Shown here piece by piece: positions 8,648 through 17,452 of a stretch of 64,000 bases of DNA. Position 1 is the stretch's first letter. Each line of letters begins with the position of its first letter. The DNA lies in NCBI GenBank assembly GCA_024640085.1, contig JAHEFR010000016.1:1-64000 (forward strand), written 5' to 3'. The stretch comes from Gammaproteobacteria bacterium (lineage in GTDB: Bacteria > Pseudomonadota > Gammaproteobacteria > Steroidobacterales > XN24). Position numbers and translations under genes: made by a program. The notes under the pieces were generated by a model. The model did not search any database. It was not told the origin of the DNA and was given only the letters and a program-made list of their open reading frames with translations.

Positions 8648-9550
8648 TCACTCGGCGCGGCCGTAGACGGCCACCATGGCCACGCCGACGATGATTACCG
8701 CCATGCCGGCAAGCTGGATTCCGGTAAGGACTTCGTCGAGGACCCACCAGCCGAGGACCGTGGCGATCGCCGGATTGACGTAGGCGATGGTGGCCAGGCG
8801 CGCCGGCGTGGTCTGGTGGATGAGCCAGATATAGCTGCCATACGCAATGAGGGATCCGAAGACCGTCAGGTACAGAACCCCGCCGATCCCGACCAGCGTC
8901 CACCTGACGACGTCGAGCTCGCCGGACAGGACCCCCAGGAGGGTCAGAATGCCCCCTCCGATCAGCATCTGCAGCCCGGCCAGCATCAGTGGGCGAACCG
9001 CGACGCCGGCGTTGCGGCCGTAGATCATGCCCCCTGACCAGGCGACGGCAGAGGCCAGGATTGCGGCGACGCCCCACATCTGTGCTCTCGTGACGCCGGC
9101 GTCGGGCCAGATCATCAGGGCAACGCCCAGGAAACCGAGGAGCAGGCCGACCGTGGCGCCTGCACGAAGCCGGATGCCCCGGGGCCCCATGGTCCCGAAC
9201 CAGGCGGTCCAGAGGGCCGAGCTGGCGATGAGTAGCGCCGCCTGGTTGGAGGCCACCCACTGTTCGGCCCAGGTGACAAAGCCGTTGCCGATAACGATCA
9301 GCGCCAAGCCCATGACCAGGATGACATGCCAGTCCCGCAGCGCCCGGGGCAGCCGTTGTCCCCTGAGGCGGGCGGCGATGACGAGGATAGCGCCCGCCAG
9401 CACGAACCGGATCCCGGCGAGCAGCCCTGGCGGCACATCGTGGACGGCGATCCGGATCGCCAGATAGGTAGAGCCCCACACCAGGTAGACCGCCAGGAAA
9501 GCGGCCATCACTCCCAGGGTAGTTCTGCCGCCTGCGACGAGGCCGGCCAT
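8648..9550 (-). CDS. EamA/DMT-family transporter (YedA-like)
   Basis: A 300-residue inner-membrane exporter of the drug/metabolite transporter superfamily with two EamA repeats of five helices each. The first repeat starts with VYLVWGSTYLAIRIAV, a YedA-type signature. The frame stays open upstream into the OPT gene, but ATG at 9550-9548 gives the correct N-terminus just before the first helix and avoids a 97-nt coding overlap. It follows the OPT gene by 26 nt on the same strand. The substrate is unknown; relatives export amino acids or metabolites. Confidence 0.85.
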   Translation of the reverse strand: MAGLVAGGRTTLGVMAAFLAVYLVWGSTYLAIRIAVHDVPPGLLAGIRFVLAGAILVIAARLRGQRLPRALRDWHVILVMGLALIVIGNGFVTWAEQWVASNQAALLIASSALWTAWFGTMGPRGIRLRAGATVGLLLGFLGVALMIWPDAGVTRAQMWGVAAILASAVAWSGGMIYGRNAGVAVRPLMLAGLQMLIGGGILTLLGVLSGELDVVRWTLVGIGGVLYLTVFGSLIAYGSYIWLIHQTTPARLATIAYVNPAIATVLGWWVLDEVLTGIQLAGMAVIIVGVAMVAVYGRAE

Positions 9551-9576
9551 GTCGTCCTCTCCTTGCCCGTCGTCGG

Positions 9577-11514
9577 TCAGGCGGGTTTCCGGGACGCGCT
9601 CCGATACATCCACATCCCGATCGCCGCGACTATCACCAGACCCGGGGTGCCGCCGAAGGGTTCGTCGCTGACCGCGAGCACATCCGGCCGACCGCTGGCG
9701 ACGATCGGAACCGCCAGCAGGATACCGAGCAACGCCTCCCCGGTGATCAGTCCCGCAGCGGTCAGCATGCCGAGCCTCATCCCACGTTCCCGTTCCGCCT
9801 GGGGACGCACCGCCAGGGAGCGCTCGACGGCGTGGGCGATGAGGCCGCCCAGGAAGATCGGGATGGAAAGCTCCAGGGGGAGGTAGATGCCTACCGCCAC
9901 AGCGAGGACCGGTGCATGCCACTTGGCGCCGGTCCGCTTAAGGTACTCGTCAATGGCTATGATCCCCGCGCCGACGATGGCGCCGATACCGACCATGTCC
10001 CAGGGCAGGCCGGCGCCGAAGACGCCTTCGGCCACCGAAGCCATCAGCATCGCCTGGGGCGCCAGCAGGGAGTTTGGCCTCGCCTCAGTCGGCACGCCGA
10101 TCCCGTAGGCCTGCAGCAGAAGATTGAGGATCGGCGCCATGACGAGGACCGCAGATACCACTCCGACCCCCTGCATGACCTGTTGCTTCCATGGCGTGGC
10201 GCCGAGGATATGACCGGCTTTCAGGTCCTGGAGATTGTCTCCGGCAATGGCCGCCGCGCAGCAGACCACCGCGCCGATGAGTATGGCCGCCGAGGGACCG
10301 ATTTCCCCCTCCCGGCCGGACGGCCCCATCAGCCAGAGGAGCAGGACGGACGAGAACAGGATGGTGGCGATGGTGATGCCCGAGATCGGGTTGTTCGACG
10401 AACCCACCAGCCCGGCCATGTAGGCAGCGACCGAGGAAAACAGGAATCCCGCGATCACCATGACCACGGTCATGGTCACGCTGACGCCGAGCCCGATGCT
10501 CTCGTGGATATTGTTGTACAGGAAGAAAATCGGGATGACGAACAGGGCGATACCCAGCAGCACGAGTTGCATCGGCGTGTCCTGTTCGGTGTGATCTACC
10601 AGCTCGGATTTGTCCCGGGACATCTGATGCAGACCGCTGCGGACCCCTGACAGTAGCGACCGGCGCATGGACACCAGCGCCCAGATGCCGCCGGTCAGCA
10701 TGGCGCCGACCCCGAGATAGCGAATTTCCGAAGTCCAGATCTGGAACGCGACGTCCACCGGGCCCGCCCCTTCGGCGATCATCTGCACCAGCACCGGGTC
10801 GGTGTCCAGATATAGAGCGCTGTAGACGGGGATCGCGACGAACCACGAGATGGCGCCGCCTGCGCACACCAGCGTCGCGATATTGAGTCCCACGATGTAT
10901 CCGACGCTGACCAGCGCCGGCGATACATTGGTGCCGATGTAGGCGATCCCGTTACCGACGAAGGACGCGGCCTGCGCGGTCTCGCTCCAGAGCCGCAGGC
11001 CGGACGACCCCAGCTTTACCAGGGCGCCGGTGACAGCCGCCAGCGCCAGCTGACGGACGCCCGTCTTCGGGTCTTCCCCCACCTTCAGGACCTCGGCCGT
11101 GGCGGTGCCTTCCGGGTATGCCAGCCCCTCCTCCACGATCAGGGAGCGCCGCAGCGGGATCGTGAACAACACGCCCAGCAGGCCGCCGAGACCCGCGATG
11201 ATGGTTACCCACCAGTAGTCGAACACGCTCCAATAGCCGAGGATGATCAGCGCAGGAAGGGTGAAGATTACGCCGGCCGCGAGAGACTCACCGGCGGATG
11301 CGGCGGTCTGCACGATGTTGTTTTCCAGGATGTTGGATTCCCTGAAGAAGCGCAGCACGCCCATGGAGATGACCGCCGCCGGGATCGACGCGGATACCGT
11401 CATGCCGGCGAAGAGGCCAAGGTAGGCGTTGGCGCCGGCCAGCACCATGGAAAGGATGATGCCCAGAGCCACGGCCTTGGCGGTCAGTTGGGGTAGTTCG
11501 GCGGATCTGTTCAT
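9577..11514 (-). CDS. OPT family oligopeptide transporter
   Basis: A protein of about 645 residues with ~15 membrane segments of the OPT superfamily, proton-driven importers of oligopeptides or metal chelates. Recognisable blocks include GANAYLGLFAGMTVSASIPAAV near the N-terminus (residues ~20-40), GSSNNPISGITIAT in the middle, and AGDNLQDLKAGHILGATPWKQQ. Two starts are in frame. ATG 11514 has GGAG nine bases upstream and is preferred over the start at 11535, which lacks a ribosome site. It lies downstream of the M2 peptidase gene (115 nt) on the same strand, in line with a peptide-uptake locus. Confidence 0.88.
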   Translation of the reverse strand: MNRSAELPQLTAKAVALGIILSMVLAGANAYLGLFAGMTVSASIPAAVISMGVLRFFRESNILENNIVQTAASAGESLAAGVIFTLPALIILGYWSVFDYWWVTIIAGLGGLLGVLFTIPLRRSLIVEEGLAYPEGTATAEVLKVGEDPKTGVRQLALAAVTGALVKLGSSGLRLWSETAQAASFVGNGIAYIGTNVSPALVSVGYIVGLNIATLVCAGGAISWFVAIPVYSALYLDTDPVLVQMIAEGAGPVDVAFQIWTSEIRYLGVGAMLTGGIWALVSMRRSLLSGVRSGLHQMSRDKSELVDHTEQDTPMQLVLLGIALFVIPIFFLYNNIHESIGLGVSVTMTVVMVIAGFLFSSVAAYMAGLVGSSNNPISGITIATILFSSVLLLWLMGPSGREGEIGPSAAILIGAVVCCAAAIAGDNLQDLKAGHILGATPWKQQVMQGVGVVSAVLVMAPILNLLLQAYGIGVPTEARPNSLLAPQAMLMASVAEGVFGAGLPWDMVGIGAIVGAGIIAIDEYLKRTGAKWHAPVLAVAVGIYLPLELSIPIFLGGLIAHAVERSLAVRPQAERERGMRLGMLTAAGLITGEALLGILLAVPIVASGRPDVLAVSDEPFGGTPGLVIVAAIGMWMYRSASRKPA

Positions 11515-11629
11515 CGGGTCTCCGGAAACGGCCATCCGGGTGCGCGGGGGACCTTGTCCGGATTATGCCCATATCGGGCCGGACGCCGTGAGTCCGCCCA
11601 TAAATCCTGACCCGTCGAAGCGGGCCTCA

Positions 11630-13543
11630 TTACCAGCCGCACTGTCGTCCGGCGTTCTCGGATCTGAGCCACTGCTCCAGCGGGGCGAAATACTCCAGCA
11701 TGGCCGAGGCATCAAAATTGTTACTGCCGATGGCGGATTCGAGCGTCTCCTGCCAGGGCTGGCTGGCGCCGAACTGCATCATTGTCCACAACATCCGTCC
11801 CGCAGCCTCGCTTTCGTAATTCGAGCATCGATAGAGGGGCCCCTCCCAACCGGAAGCGGCGCACATGGCGCGATGGAGCTGGAATTGAAGAATCCTCGCC
11901 AGGAAATAGCGCATGTATGGCATGTTTGCGGGAATGTGGTACTTGGCGCCCGGATCGAAATCGGCCTCGGTCCGCGGCACAGGCGGGGACACGCCCTGCT
12001 CGCGAACACGCATCTCCCACCAGGCCTGGTTAACCTGATCCGGGGGAATGTCGCCGGAGAACACGCCCCAGCGCCACTGGTCCACGACCAGGCCGAAGGG
12101 CAGGAATGCCACCCGATCGAGGGCGAGCTTCATCAGGCTGTTGATGGTCGCCTCGGGGCTGTCGGCGGCCTGATCCATCAACCCGATCGAGCTGTAATAC
12201 CCCGGTGTGAGCGACAGGTTCACTGCATCCCCGATGGCTTCGTGGAATGCGCCGTTGGCGCCGCGCCGATAGATGTTCGGGAAGTGGTTATAGGCGAGGT
12301 AGTAGTAGATGTGGCCCAACTCGTGGTGGAGGTCGACGAAGTCTTCCTCGGTCGGGGTGATGCACTGGCTGATACGGACGTCGTTTTCCGCCGGATCCAC
12401 GTTCCAGGCGGTGGGTCGGCAGACCACCTCCCTGTCGTCAGGCCGGGAAAGCATGGAGCGTTCCCAGAAAGAGTCCGGCAGGGCCGGCAGGCCCATGGAC
12501 GTGAAGAACCGTTCGCCCGTCCTGGCGATCCGTATGGGCCCGTAGTCCCCGGCCTCCAGCGCCGAGGTGACATCCAGGTCCGCCACTCCCGGGAAGGGTT
12601 CCAGCAGGTCGAAGATCGAGTCCCATCGCTGAGCCCACATGTCCCCGAGGAGGTGGGCCGGGATGGGCCCGTCCCGCGGGACGAGTTCGTCCCCATAGCG
12701 ATCCGCCAGGCGGTCCCGGGCAAAGCAATGCAGTTGTTCGTACAGGGGGCGGACCTGGGCCCAGAGGTCCTGTACTTCAAGCGTAAGCACGTCGGGCGGC
12801 AGGTCGTAGGCTGCCCGCCACATTTCCCCAAGGTCCGAGAAACCGAAATCCCGGGCCCCCGCCCGGCTGAGTTCAGCAAAGCGTTGGTAGTCGTCCCGCA
12901 TCGGGCTCGTGACGCTGCGCCAGCCGAGCCAGGCTTCCAGAAGCGTATCCGGATCACGGCTCGACCCAAGCACCTGTGCAAGCTGCCCGAGGCTCTGGCA
13001 GGAGCCCTCACCGTCCGGACAGTAGCGGCCTGATCCGAAGGCTGACGCCAGCCGCCGCTGTACGGTGGTCATCTCCTCCCGGAGCACCGGATCTGCCGGC
13101 AGGGCCATGCGTTCCGGCATGTACTCCGCCCGGCTGATGAGCGAGAGGTCGCGCCGCAGCCCGGGCGCCAGATCTGGCCTTTGGTAACGACGCGCCTGTT
13201 CGGCCATCCTGAGGCGCAGTTCCCCGTCCCGGGCGTTGGCCCGGGCGGCCAGGAGATCCGTGTCCTCGGTGATATACGTGGCGTTCACCCACACCGCGGC
13301 CCCCTGCTCCCGGTCGGAGCGGTCGAACTCGGCGTTGGCCCGGTCGAGGAACTCTTCCACCGTTTCGCCGGTCTCCGTCGCGCCGTCCGGAGGCACCGGG
13401 TCCGCTGTCGCGACGGCCACGACAAACGAGCACAGGGCGATGAACAGCGCCACCGCCCGATCCGTACTGGCCCGCGACCGTCCGGACAAGGGATGGTCCC
13501 GGCGGGTAGTCTGCGCCTCCGACGCCCCGGATTTCCGCAGCAT
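11630..13543 (-). CDS. M2-family peptidyl-dipeptidase (angiotensin-converting-enzyme homologue)
   Basis: A 637-residue zinc metallopeptidase of family M2, which removes C-terminal dipeptides from oligopeptides. The zinc motif HHELGH places ligands H407 and H411, with catalytic E408. The third ligand is E435 in FHEAIGD, 24 residues after H411 as in mammalian ACE. A basic N-terminus and a hydrophobic stretch (LFIALCSFVVAVATA, residues ~34-48) form a signal peptide, so the enzyme acts in the periplasm. ATG 13543-13541 is chosen because it overlaps the POT-transporter stop as TAATG; the longer open frame would lie inside that gene. The dipeptides released are suitable substrates for the POT transporter upstream. 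Confidence 0.92.
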   Translation of the reverse strand: MLRKSGASEAQTTRRDHPLSGRSRASTDRAVALFIALCSFVVAVATADPVPPDGATETGETVEEFLDRANAEFDRSDREQGAAVWVNATYITEDTDLLAARANARDGELRLRMAEQARRYQRPDLAPGLRRDLSLISRAEYMPERMALPADPVLREEMTTVQRRLASAFGSGRYCPDGEGSCQSLGQLAQVLGSSRDPDTLLEAWLGWRSVTSPMRDDYQRFAELSRAGARDFGFSDLGEMWRAAYDLPPDVLTLEVQDLWAQVRPLYEQLHCFARDRLADRYGDELVPRDGPIPAHLLGDMWAQRWDSIFDLLEPFPGVADLDVTSALEAGDYGPIRIARTGERFFTSMGLPALPDSFWERSMLSRPDDREVVCRPTAWNVDPAENDVRISQCITPTEEDFVDLHHELGHIYYYLAYNHFPNIYRRGANGAFHEAIGDAVNLSLTPGYYSSIGLMDQAADSPEATINSLMKLALDRVAFLPFGLVVDQWRWGVFSGDIPPDQVNQAWWEMRVREQGVSPPVPRTEADFDPGAKYHIPANMPYMRYFLARILQFQLHRAMCAASGWEGPLYRCSNYESEAAGRMLWTMMQFGASQPWQETLESAIGSNNFDASAMLEYFAPLEQWLRSENAGRQCGW

Positions 13544-15057
13544 TACCGGATCCCTCCTGTCAGCCGATGGATAGGCCGCGCGAACGCCAGCAGCAGGACT
13601 CCGGTGCCTACCGTCGTCAGTACGATCTGAAGATAAAGACCGGGCATGTCGGCCACGGCGTCGGCGCGGAAGCGGCCCGCCAGGAGGCCGGCGATGAGGC
13701 CGCCCAGAGACGCTCCGAGGAACCAGATACCCATCATCTGGCTGACGAATCGTTTTGGCGCCAGCTTGGTGACTGAGCTGAGTCCCACTGGACTCAGGCA
13801 TAGCTCACCGAAGGTATGCATGAGATAGGTCATGATCAGCCAGGTCGGCAGCACCTTCTCCCCGGTCGCGACGATTTTGGCGGCGAAGAACATCACCAGG
13901 AAACCCATGCCCAGCAGGATCAGTCCGAGGGCGAATTTTGCGGGGATGGAAGGGTCCAGATTCCGCCGCGCCAGCGCCACCCACAGGGCGCCGAAAAATG
14001 GCGCAAAGATGATGATCATGATCGGGTTGACCGACTGCAGCCACGTGGCCGGCACTTCGAATCCGGCCACGAAGCGATCCGTGTACCGGTCCGCGAAGAG
14101 GTTCAGCGACGACCCGCCCTGCTCAAATCCGGACCAGAACAGAGCCGCGCCCAGAAACAGCACCAGGATCACGAATGTCCGCCGGCGTTCCTGGCGATCC
14201 AGCCCCGCGAAGACGAACAGATAGACAAAATAGGCCACCGCGATGCCGAGGATGATGCCCGTGCTCCACTGTGCCAAGGCCAGGGGATGGAAGTCGATCG
14301 CCCCGCTGAGGCCCAGGGCGACGACCAGCGCGATCACGGCCACGCCCGTCCACAGGGCACGCCAGTGGCGCCTGTTTGCGTCGGGAGAGATGGCCACGCC
14401 TTTCGTATGGGCCGCCGGCGCGCTACCCGCCTCGCCCAGGTGACGCTGGGTGAGGCGGTACTGCAGGAGGCCAAACACCATGCCGACCCCCGCGGCGGCG
14501 AAGCCGTAATGCCAATTGATCTGTTCACCCAGGTACCCGCACACCAACGGGCCGGCAAAGGCACCCACGTTGATGCCCATGTAGAAGATGCTGAAACCGG
14601 CATCCCGGCGCGCCCCGCCCTCCGGGTACAGGTCGCCGACGATGGCGCTGATATTGGGCTTCAGCAGTCCGGTGCCGAGGACCACGAGGACGAGTCCCAG
14701 GTAAAAGGTTTTCTCGTGGGGGATGGCGAGAACGAAATGCCCGGCGGCGATGATGGCGCCGCCGTACCAGACTGCCCTCTGAGCCCCCATCAGGCGGTCG
14801 GCGACCCACCCCCCCGGCAGTGCCGCCAGGTAGACCGCGGCGGTGTAGAGACCGTAGACGGCGGTGGCCGTCTGATCGTCGAACCCCAGCCCTCCCCTGA
14901 CCGCGTCGGTCATGAAGAGGACCAGCATGCCCCTCATCCCGTAATAGCTGAACCGTTCCCACATCTCGGTAAAGAAGAGGGTCGCCAGTCCCCGTGGGTG
15001 ACGAACGCTGCCGTGGACATCCGGTGTGGCGGCAGGCTCTACGACGGTCCGGGTCAT
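13543..15057 (-). CDS. POT-family proton-dependent di/tripeptide transporter
   Basis: A 504-residue inner-membrane peptide importer of the PTR2/POT family (DtpA/YdgR type). The signature FFTEMWERFSYYGMRGMLVL (residues ~27-46) contains the ExxERF proton-coupling motif. Further blocks are LGTGLLKPNISAIVGDLYPE and FGELCLSPVGLSSVTKLAP. Twelve to fourteen helices are visible. Its stop (TAA) overlaps the start of the M2 dipeptidase by one base, so the pair is translationally coupled and likely works together: periplasmic dipeptide release followed by uptake. A candidate promoter is at 15094-15122. Confidence 0.93.
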   Translation of the reverse strand: MTRTVVEPAATPDVHGSVRHPRGLATLFFTEMWERFSYYGMRGMLVLFMTDAVRGGLGFDDQTATAVYGLYTAAVYLAALPGGWVADRLMGAQRAVWYGGAIIAAGHFVLAIPHEKTFYLGLVLVVLGTGLLKPNISAIVGDLYPEGGARRDAGFSIFYMGINVGAFAGPLVCGYLGEQINWHYGFAAAGVGMVFGLLQYRLTQRHLGEAGSAPAAHTKGVAISPDANRRHWRALWTGVAVIALVVALGLSGAIDFHPLALAQWSTGIILGIAVAYFVYLFVFAGLDRQERRRTFVILVLFLGAALFWSGFEQGGSSLNLFADRYTDRFVAGFEVPATWLQSVNPIMIIIFAPFFGALWVALARRNLDPSIPAKFALGLILLGMGFLVMFFAAKIVATGEKVLPTWLIMTYLMHTFGELCLSPVGLSSVTKLAPKRFVSQMMGIWFLGASLGGLIAGLLAGRFRADAVADMPGLYLQIVLTTVGTGVLLLAFARPIHRLTGGIR

Positions 15058-15093
15058 GGGGGATCCTCGAGGTCCATTTGGGGCGAAGCCTAC

Positions 15094-15122
15094 CGTTTAC
15101 TGAGAAGGTACGCCGGAGTCAA
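15094..15122 (-). promoter_or_regulatory. Candidate sigma70 promoter for the POT/M2/OPT block
   Basis: On the minus strand a -35 TTGACT (15122-15117) and a -10 TAAACG (15099-15094) are separated by exactly 17 nt, and lie 37 nt or more upstream of the POT start. The tatC-POT gap (15058-15188) holds no other obvious element and no T-tract terminator after tatC. The -10 is weak, so this is tentative. Confidence 0.4.
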
Positions 15123-15188
15123 ATCCCGGCCACTGCTTCTGAACACAGGAATCGTGCGGCGATCCCGTCGCGACATACTGGCCGGAAT

Positions 15189-15962
15189 CTAGCCGTTCTG
15201 CTGGGATTCGACTTCCTTGTGGCCAGGAACCATGACTTTCGACATCACGATCCCCAGCTCATAAAGGATATAGATGGGCACCGCCAGCAGTGTCTGGGAA
15301 ATGATGTCAGGGGGCGTGAGCAGCATGCCGACGACGAACGCGCCGAGAAGCACGTAGGTTCGATGGGACCCGAGCTTGGCCGGCGTGGTGAATCCCGCCC
15401 AGACAACGAGGACCGTGGCGATAGGCACCTCGAAGGCCAGGCCGAAGGCGAAGAACAGCGTCAGGACGAAATCCAGGTAGGCGTTGATGTCCGTCATCAC
15501 CGAGACGCCCTGGGGCGCCACCGACGTAAAGAATGCGAACATCAGGGGAAACACGACGAAATAGGCGAAAGCCACGCCGCCGTAGAACAACAGGGCGCTG
15601 GTCATGACCAGGGGCAGCGCCAATCGTCGCTCGTGCTGGTAGAGCCCGGGGGCGACGAAAGCCCAGATCTGATACAGCAGCCAGGGCATGGCGACAAAGA
15701 TCGAGGCGACCATGGCGGTCTTGAACGGCGTCAGGAACGGCGAGGCCACCTGGGTGGCGATCATGCTTGTGTTCTCGGGCAGCCTCGCCATCAATGGCTG
15801 GGCGATCGCGGCGAACAACGCATCGGCAAAGGGGGCGAGACAGAGGAAGATCACCAGGATGACCGTCGCGACCCGCAGCAGCCGGGAGCGCAATTCCACC
15901 AGGTGAAAGATCAGGGATCCTTCAGCCTGCGGGTTCTCACTCTGCGGGTCTGGATTCGCCAT
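15189..15962 (-). CDS. tatC: Sec-independent protein translocase subunit TatC
   Basis: A 257-residue core subunit of the twin-arginine translocase, which together with TatB recognises twin-arginine signal peptides. Six membrane segments are visible; the N-terminal block LIFHLVELRSRLLR is the family signature. The open frame runs to 16022, but ATG 15962 gives the standard N-terminus (MANPDPQSE) and a modest 26-nt overlap with tatB. The gene order tatA-tatB-tatC is standard. A likely client in this window is the binding protein DctP, whose N-terminus carries KRRVFLTG. Confidence 0.95.
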   Translation of the reverse strand: MANPDPQSENPQAEGSLIFHLVELRSRLLRVATVILVIFLCLAPFADALFAAIAQPLMARLPENTSMIATQVASPFLTPFKTAMVASIFVAMPWLLYQIWAFVAPGLYQHERRLALPLVMTSALLFYGGVAFAYFVVFPLMFAFFTSVAPQGVSVMTDINAYLDFVLTLFFAFGLAFEVPIATVLVVWAGFTTPAKLGSHRTYVLLGAFVVGMLLTPPDIISQTLLAVPIYILYELGIVMSKVMVPGHKEVESQQNG

Positions 15963-16302
15963 GAAGTTCGTCGGGCTCCGGCCGGGATATGTCCTGGAGC
16001 GGTTCGCCGGGGGATGACACATCTCCCGCCTCTGGCCTCGTGGCCGATCCGGCCGCGCCGGGTTGACCGGCCTTCGCGGTGCTCGGTTTGGCAGATCCCT
16101 GTCGAGGCTTTGGCTTCGGGGTCACCGTGGCCGACTGGTTCATTTCGCGCTCGATCTGCATCTTGAGCCCACGGGCCAGGGACCGGGCGCGTCCAAGCAT
16201 CCGACCGACACCGTTCACGACCCCGGGAAGCTTGTCAGGTCCCAGCACCAGCAGCGCCAGAGTGGCGATCAGGGTCAGTTCCCAGAAACCGACGTCGAAC
16301 AC
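15937..16302 (-). CDS. tatB: Sec-independent protein translocase subunit TatB
   Basis: A 121-residue TatB. The N-terminus MFDVGFWELTLIATLALLVL supplies the single membrane helix and short periplasmic end, with the ELxLI and GPDKLP motifs (residues 8-12 and 22-27). An amphipathic helix follows, then a proline/lysine-rich flexible tail. It starts with GTG at 16302-16300, 16 nt after tatA, and its end overlaps the tatC start. Confidence 0.93.
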   Translation of the reverse strand: MFDVGFWELTLIATLALLVLGPDKLPGVVNGVGRMLGRARSLARGLKMQIEREMNQSATVTPKPKPRQGSAKPSTAKAGQPGAAGSATRPEAGDVSSPGEPLQDISRPEPDELHGESRPAE

Positions 16303-16318
16303 AATCGGGAACCGGGCG

Positions 16319-16567
16319 TCAGGCCCGCTTCGACGCGTCGCCCGACTCCGACTGCTCCTCGAACTTGGCGTCGGGTTTCACGGATTCCTCGGAGGGGATC
16401 TGCTTCTTGTCCCCTTCTTTCTCGCCGTCGTCCATCGCCTTCCGGAAACCCTTCACAGCGCCACCGAGATCGCCGCCAATGGATTTGAGCCTCTTGGTGC
16501 CGAATATCAGCACGACGATCAACAAGACGATGAGAAGCTGCCAAACGCTAATGCCACCCAGACCCAT
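16319..16567 (-). CDS. tatA: Sec-independent protein translocase subunit TatA
   Basis: An 82-residue pore-forming TatA. It has the short N-terminus [20 protein letters not shown], the [20 protein letters not shown] hinge and amphipathic helix, and an acidic/basic C-terminal tail. ATG 16567 is the only start that fits. It is the first gene of the tat operon; dtd lies upstream on the same strand with an 85-nt gap. Confidence 0.95.
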   Translation of the reverse strand: MGLGGISVWQLLIVLLIVVLIFGTKRLKSIGGDLGGAVKGFRKAMDDGEKEGDKKQIPSEESVKPDAKFEEQSESGDASKRA

Positions 16568-16652
16568 AAAACCTCTCCTGTTCGGCGCCGAAACGCCTGA
16601 CTGTCATCACTTTCGAAGAATCATACGACAATCCGCGGCTCGTCGAGTGAAT

Positions 16653-17129
16653 TCAGACTGTTCCCCGTCGCCTCGCGGGCCCGGGCTTCGGGCGGGCCTG
16701 GAGGAGGAACGTCACCGGACCGTCGTTCACCAGCGTCACTTTCATATGCGATCCGAATTCGCCAGCAGCGCAAGCCACGCCTGCCTCGCGCGCCGATTCC
16801 ACCAGCCGGCGGAACAGGGCCTCGCCCGCCTCGGGATCGGCTGCCGAACCGAAACTCGCCCGCGTTCCCTTGCGAGTATCCGCGGCCAGCGTGAATTGCG
16901 GTACCAGCAGGATGCTCCCACCCACGTCCGTCAGGCTCAGGTTCATTCGGCCCGTTTCATCGGGGAAGACGCGATACCCGATCATGCGCCGCAGCAATCG
17001 CTCGGCCTCCCGGCCGGTGTCGTCCCGCTCCACGCCGACGAAGGCCAGGAGGCCCCGGCCAATCTCGGCCACGACTCGGTCATCGACCCGAACGCCGGCA
17101 TGGGTTACCCGCTGGATCAGTCCGATCAC
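16653..17129 (-). CDS. dtd: D-aminoacyl-tRNA deacylase
   Basis: A 158-residue Dtd, which hydrolyses D-amino acids (and glycine) mischarged on tRNA. Signature blocks are PQFTLAADTRKGTRASF (residues ~78-94) and NDGPVTF, the cis-proline Gly-Pro motif of the active site. The open frame extends upstream, but GTG 17129-17127 sits directly behind CCGGAGGAAA and gives the usual start (IGLIQRVTHAGV), so the upstream part is rejected. The C-terminus is about 10 residues longer than usual and basic. It precedes tatABC on the same strand. Confidence 0.93.
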   Translation of the reverse strand: MIGLIQRVTHAGVRVDDRVVAEIGRGLLAFVGVERDDTGREAERLLRRMIGYRVFPDETGRMNLSLTDVGGSILLVPQFTLAADTRKGTRASFGSAADPEAGEALFRRLVESAREAGVACAAGEFGSHMKVTLVNDGPVTFLLQARPKPGPARRRGTV

Positions 17130-17452
17130 GTTTCCTCCGGCCGAAATTCCCAGGAAAGGCGGATCATACTCAGGACGGCCTCTTGCGTCAGATACACCAG
17201 CCATCCCACATCTGTAGATATATCAAGAATAAAATGAACAGCAGTTCCCACCATTAAATAGAAATCGTAATTAGTGGGAAATTAGATAGATGAAGAGGCC
17301 AATAGTGGCACTAAAGTGGAAAAGGGTTGCTACGGGTTATCAGAAGGGCTCCCCGGACGATTCCACCTTCCTAGACCGATGAAACGTTGATAGTGTTTGT
17401 CGGACAAACACGGCGCACCGGTGCCGGAGAACAGGACAGGAGGGGGCGAGGA
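17130..17452. other. AT-rich divergent intergenic region between dtd and dctP
   Basis: This 323-nt gap separates the divergent dtd and dctP genes. Bases ~17210-17330 are clearly more AT-rich than the neighbouring genes. An imperfect inverted repeat with perfect 7-base arms, TTCCCAC (17245-17251) and GTGGGAA (17274-17280), lies in this segment. Nearer to dctP is a 19-nt palindrome listed separately. No open frame looks coding. Confidence 0.6.
17393..17411. promoter_or_regulatory. GntR/FadR-type operator palindrome upstream of dctP
   Basis: GTGTTTGTCGGACAAACAC is a perfect inverted repeat (9-base arms, one central base). Its core TTGTCGGACAA fits the TTGT-N3-ACAA pattern bound by FadR-subfamily GntR repressors such as LldR-type regulators. 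It ends 41 nt before the dctP ATG, where a repressor could block transcription. The regulator gene is not in the window. The palindrome is seen directly; the family assignment is inference. Confidence 0.6.

Noticed and set aside
17306-17332. Sigma54 -24/-12 promoter (TGGCAC and TTGC)
   Set aside because: The two elements are 15 nt apart instead of about 5, so they cannot be read together.
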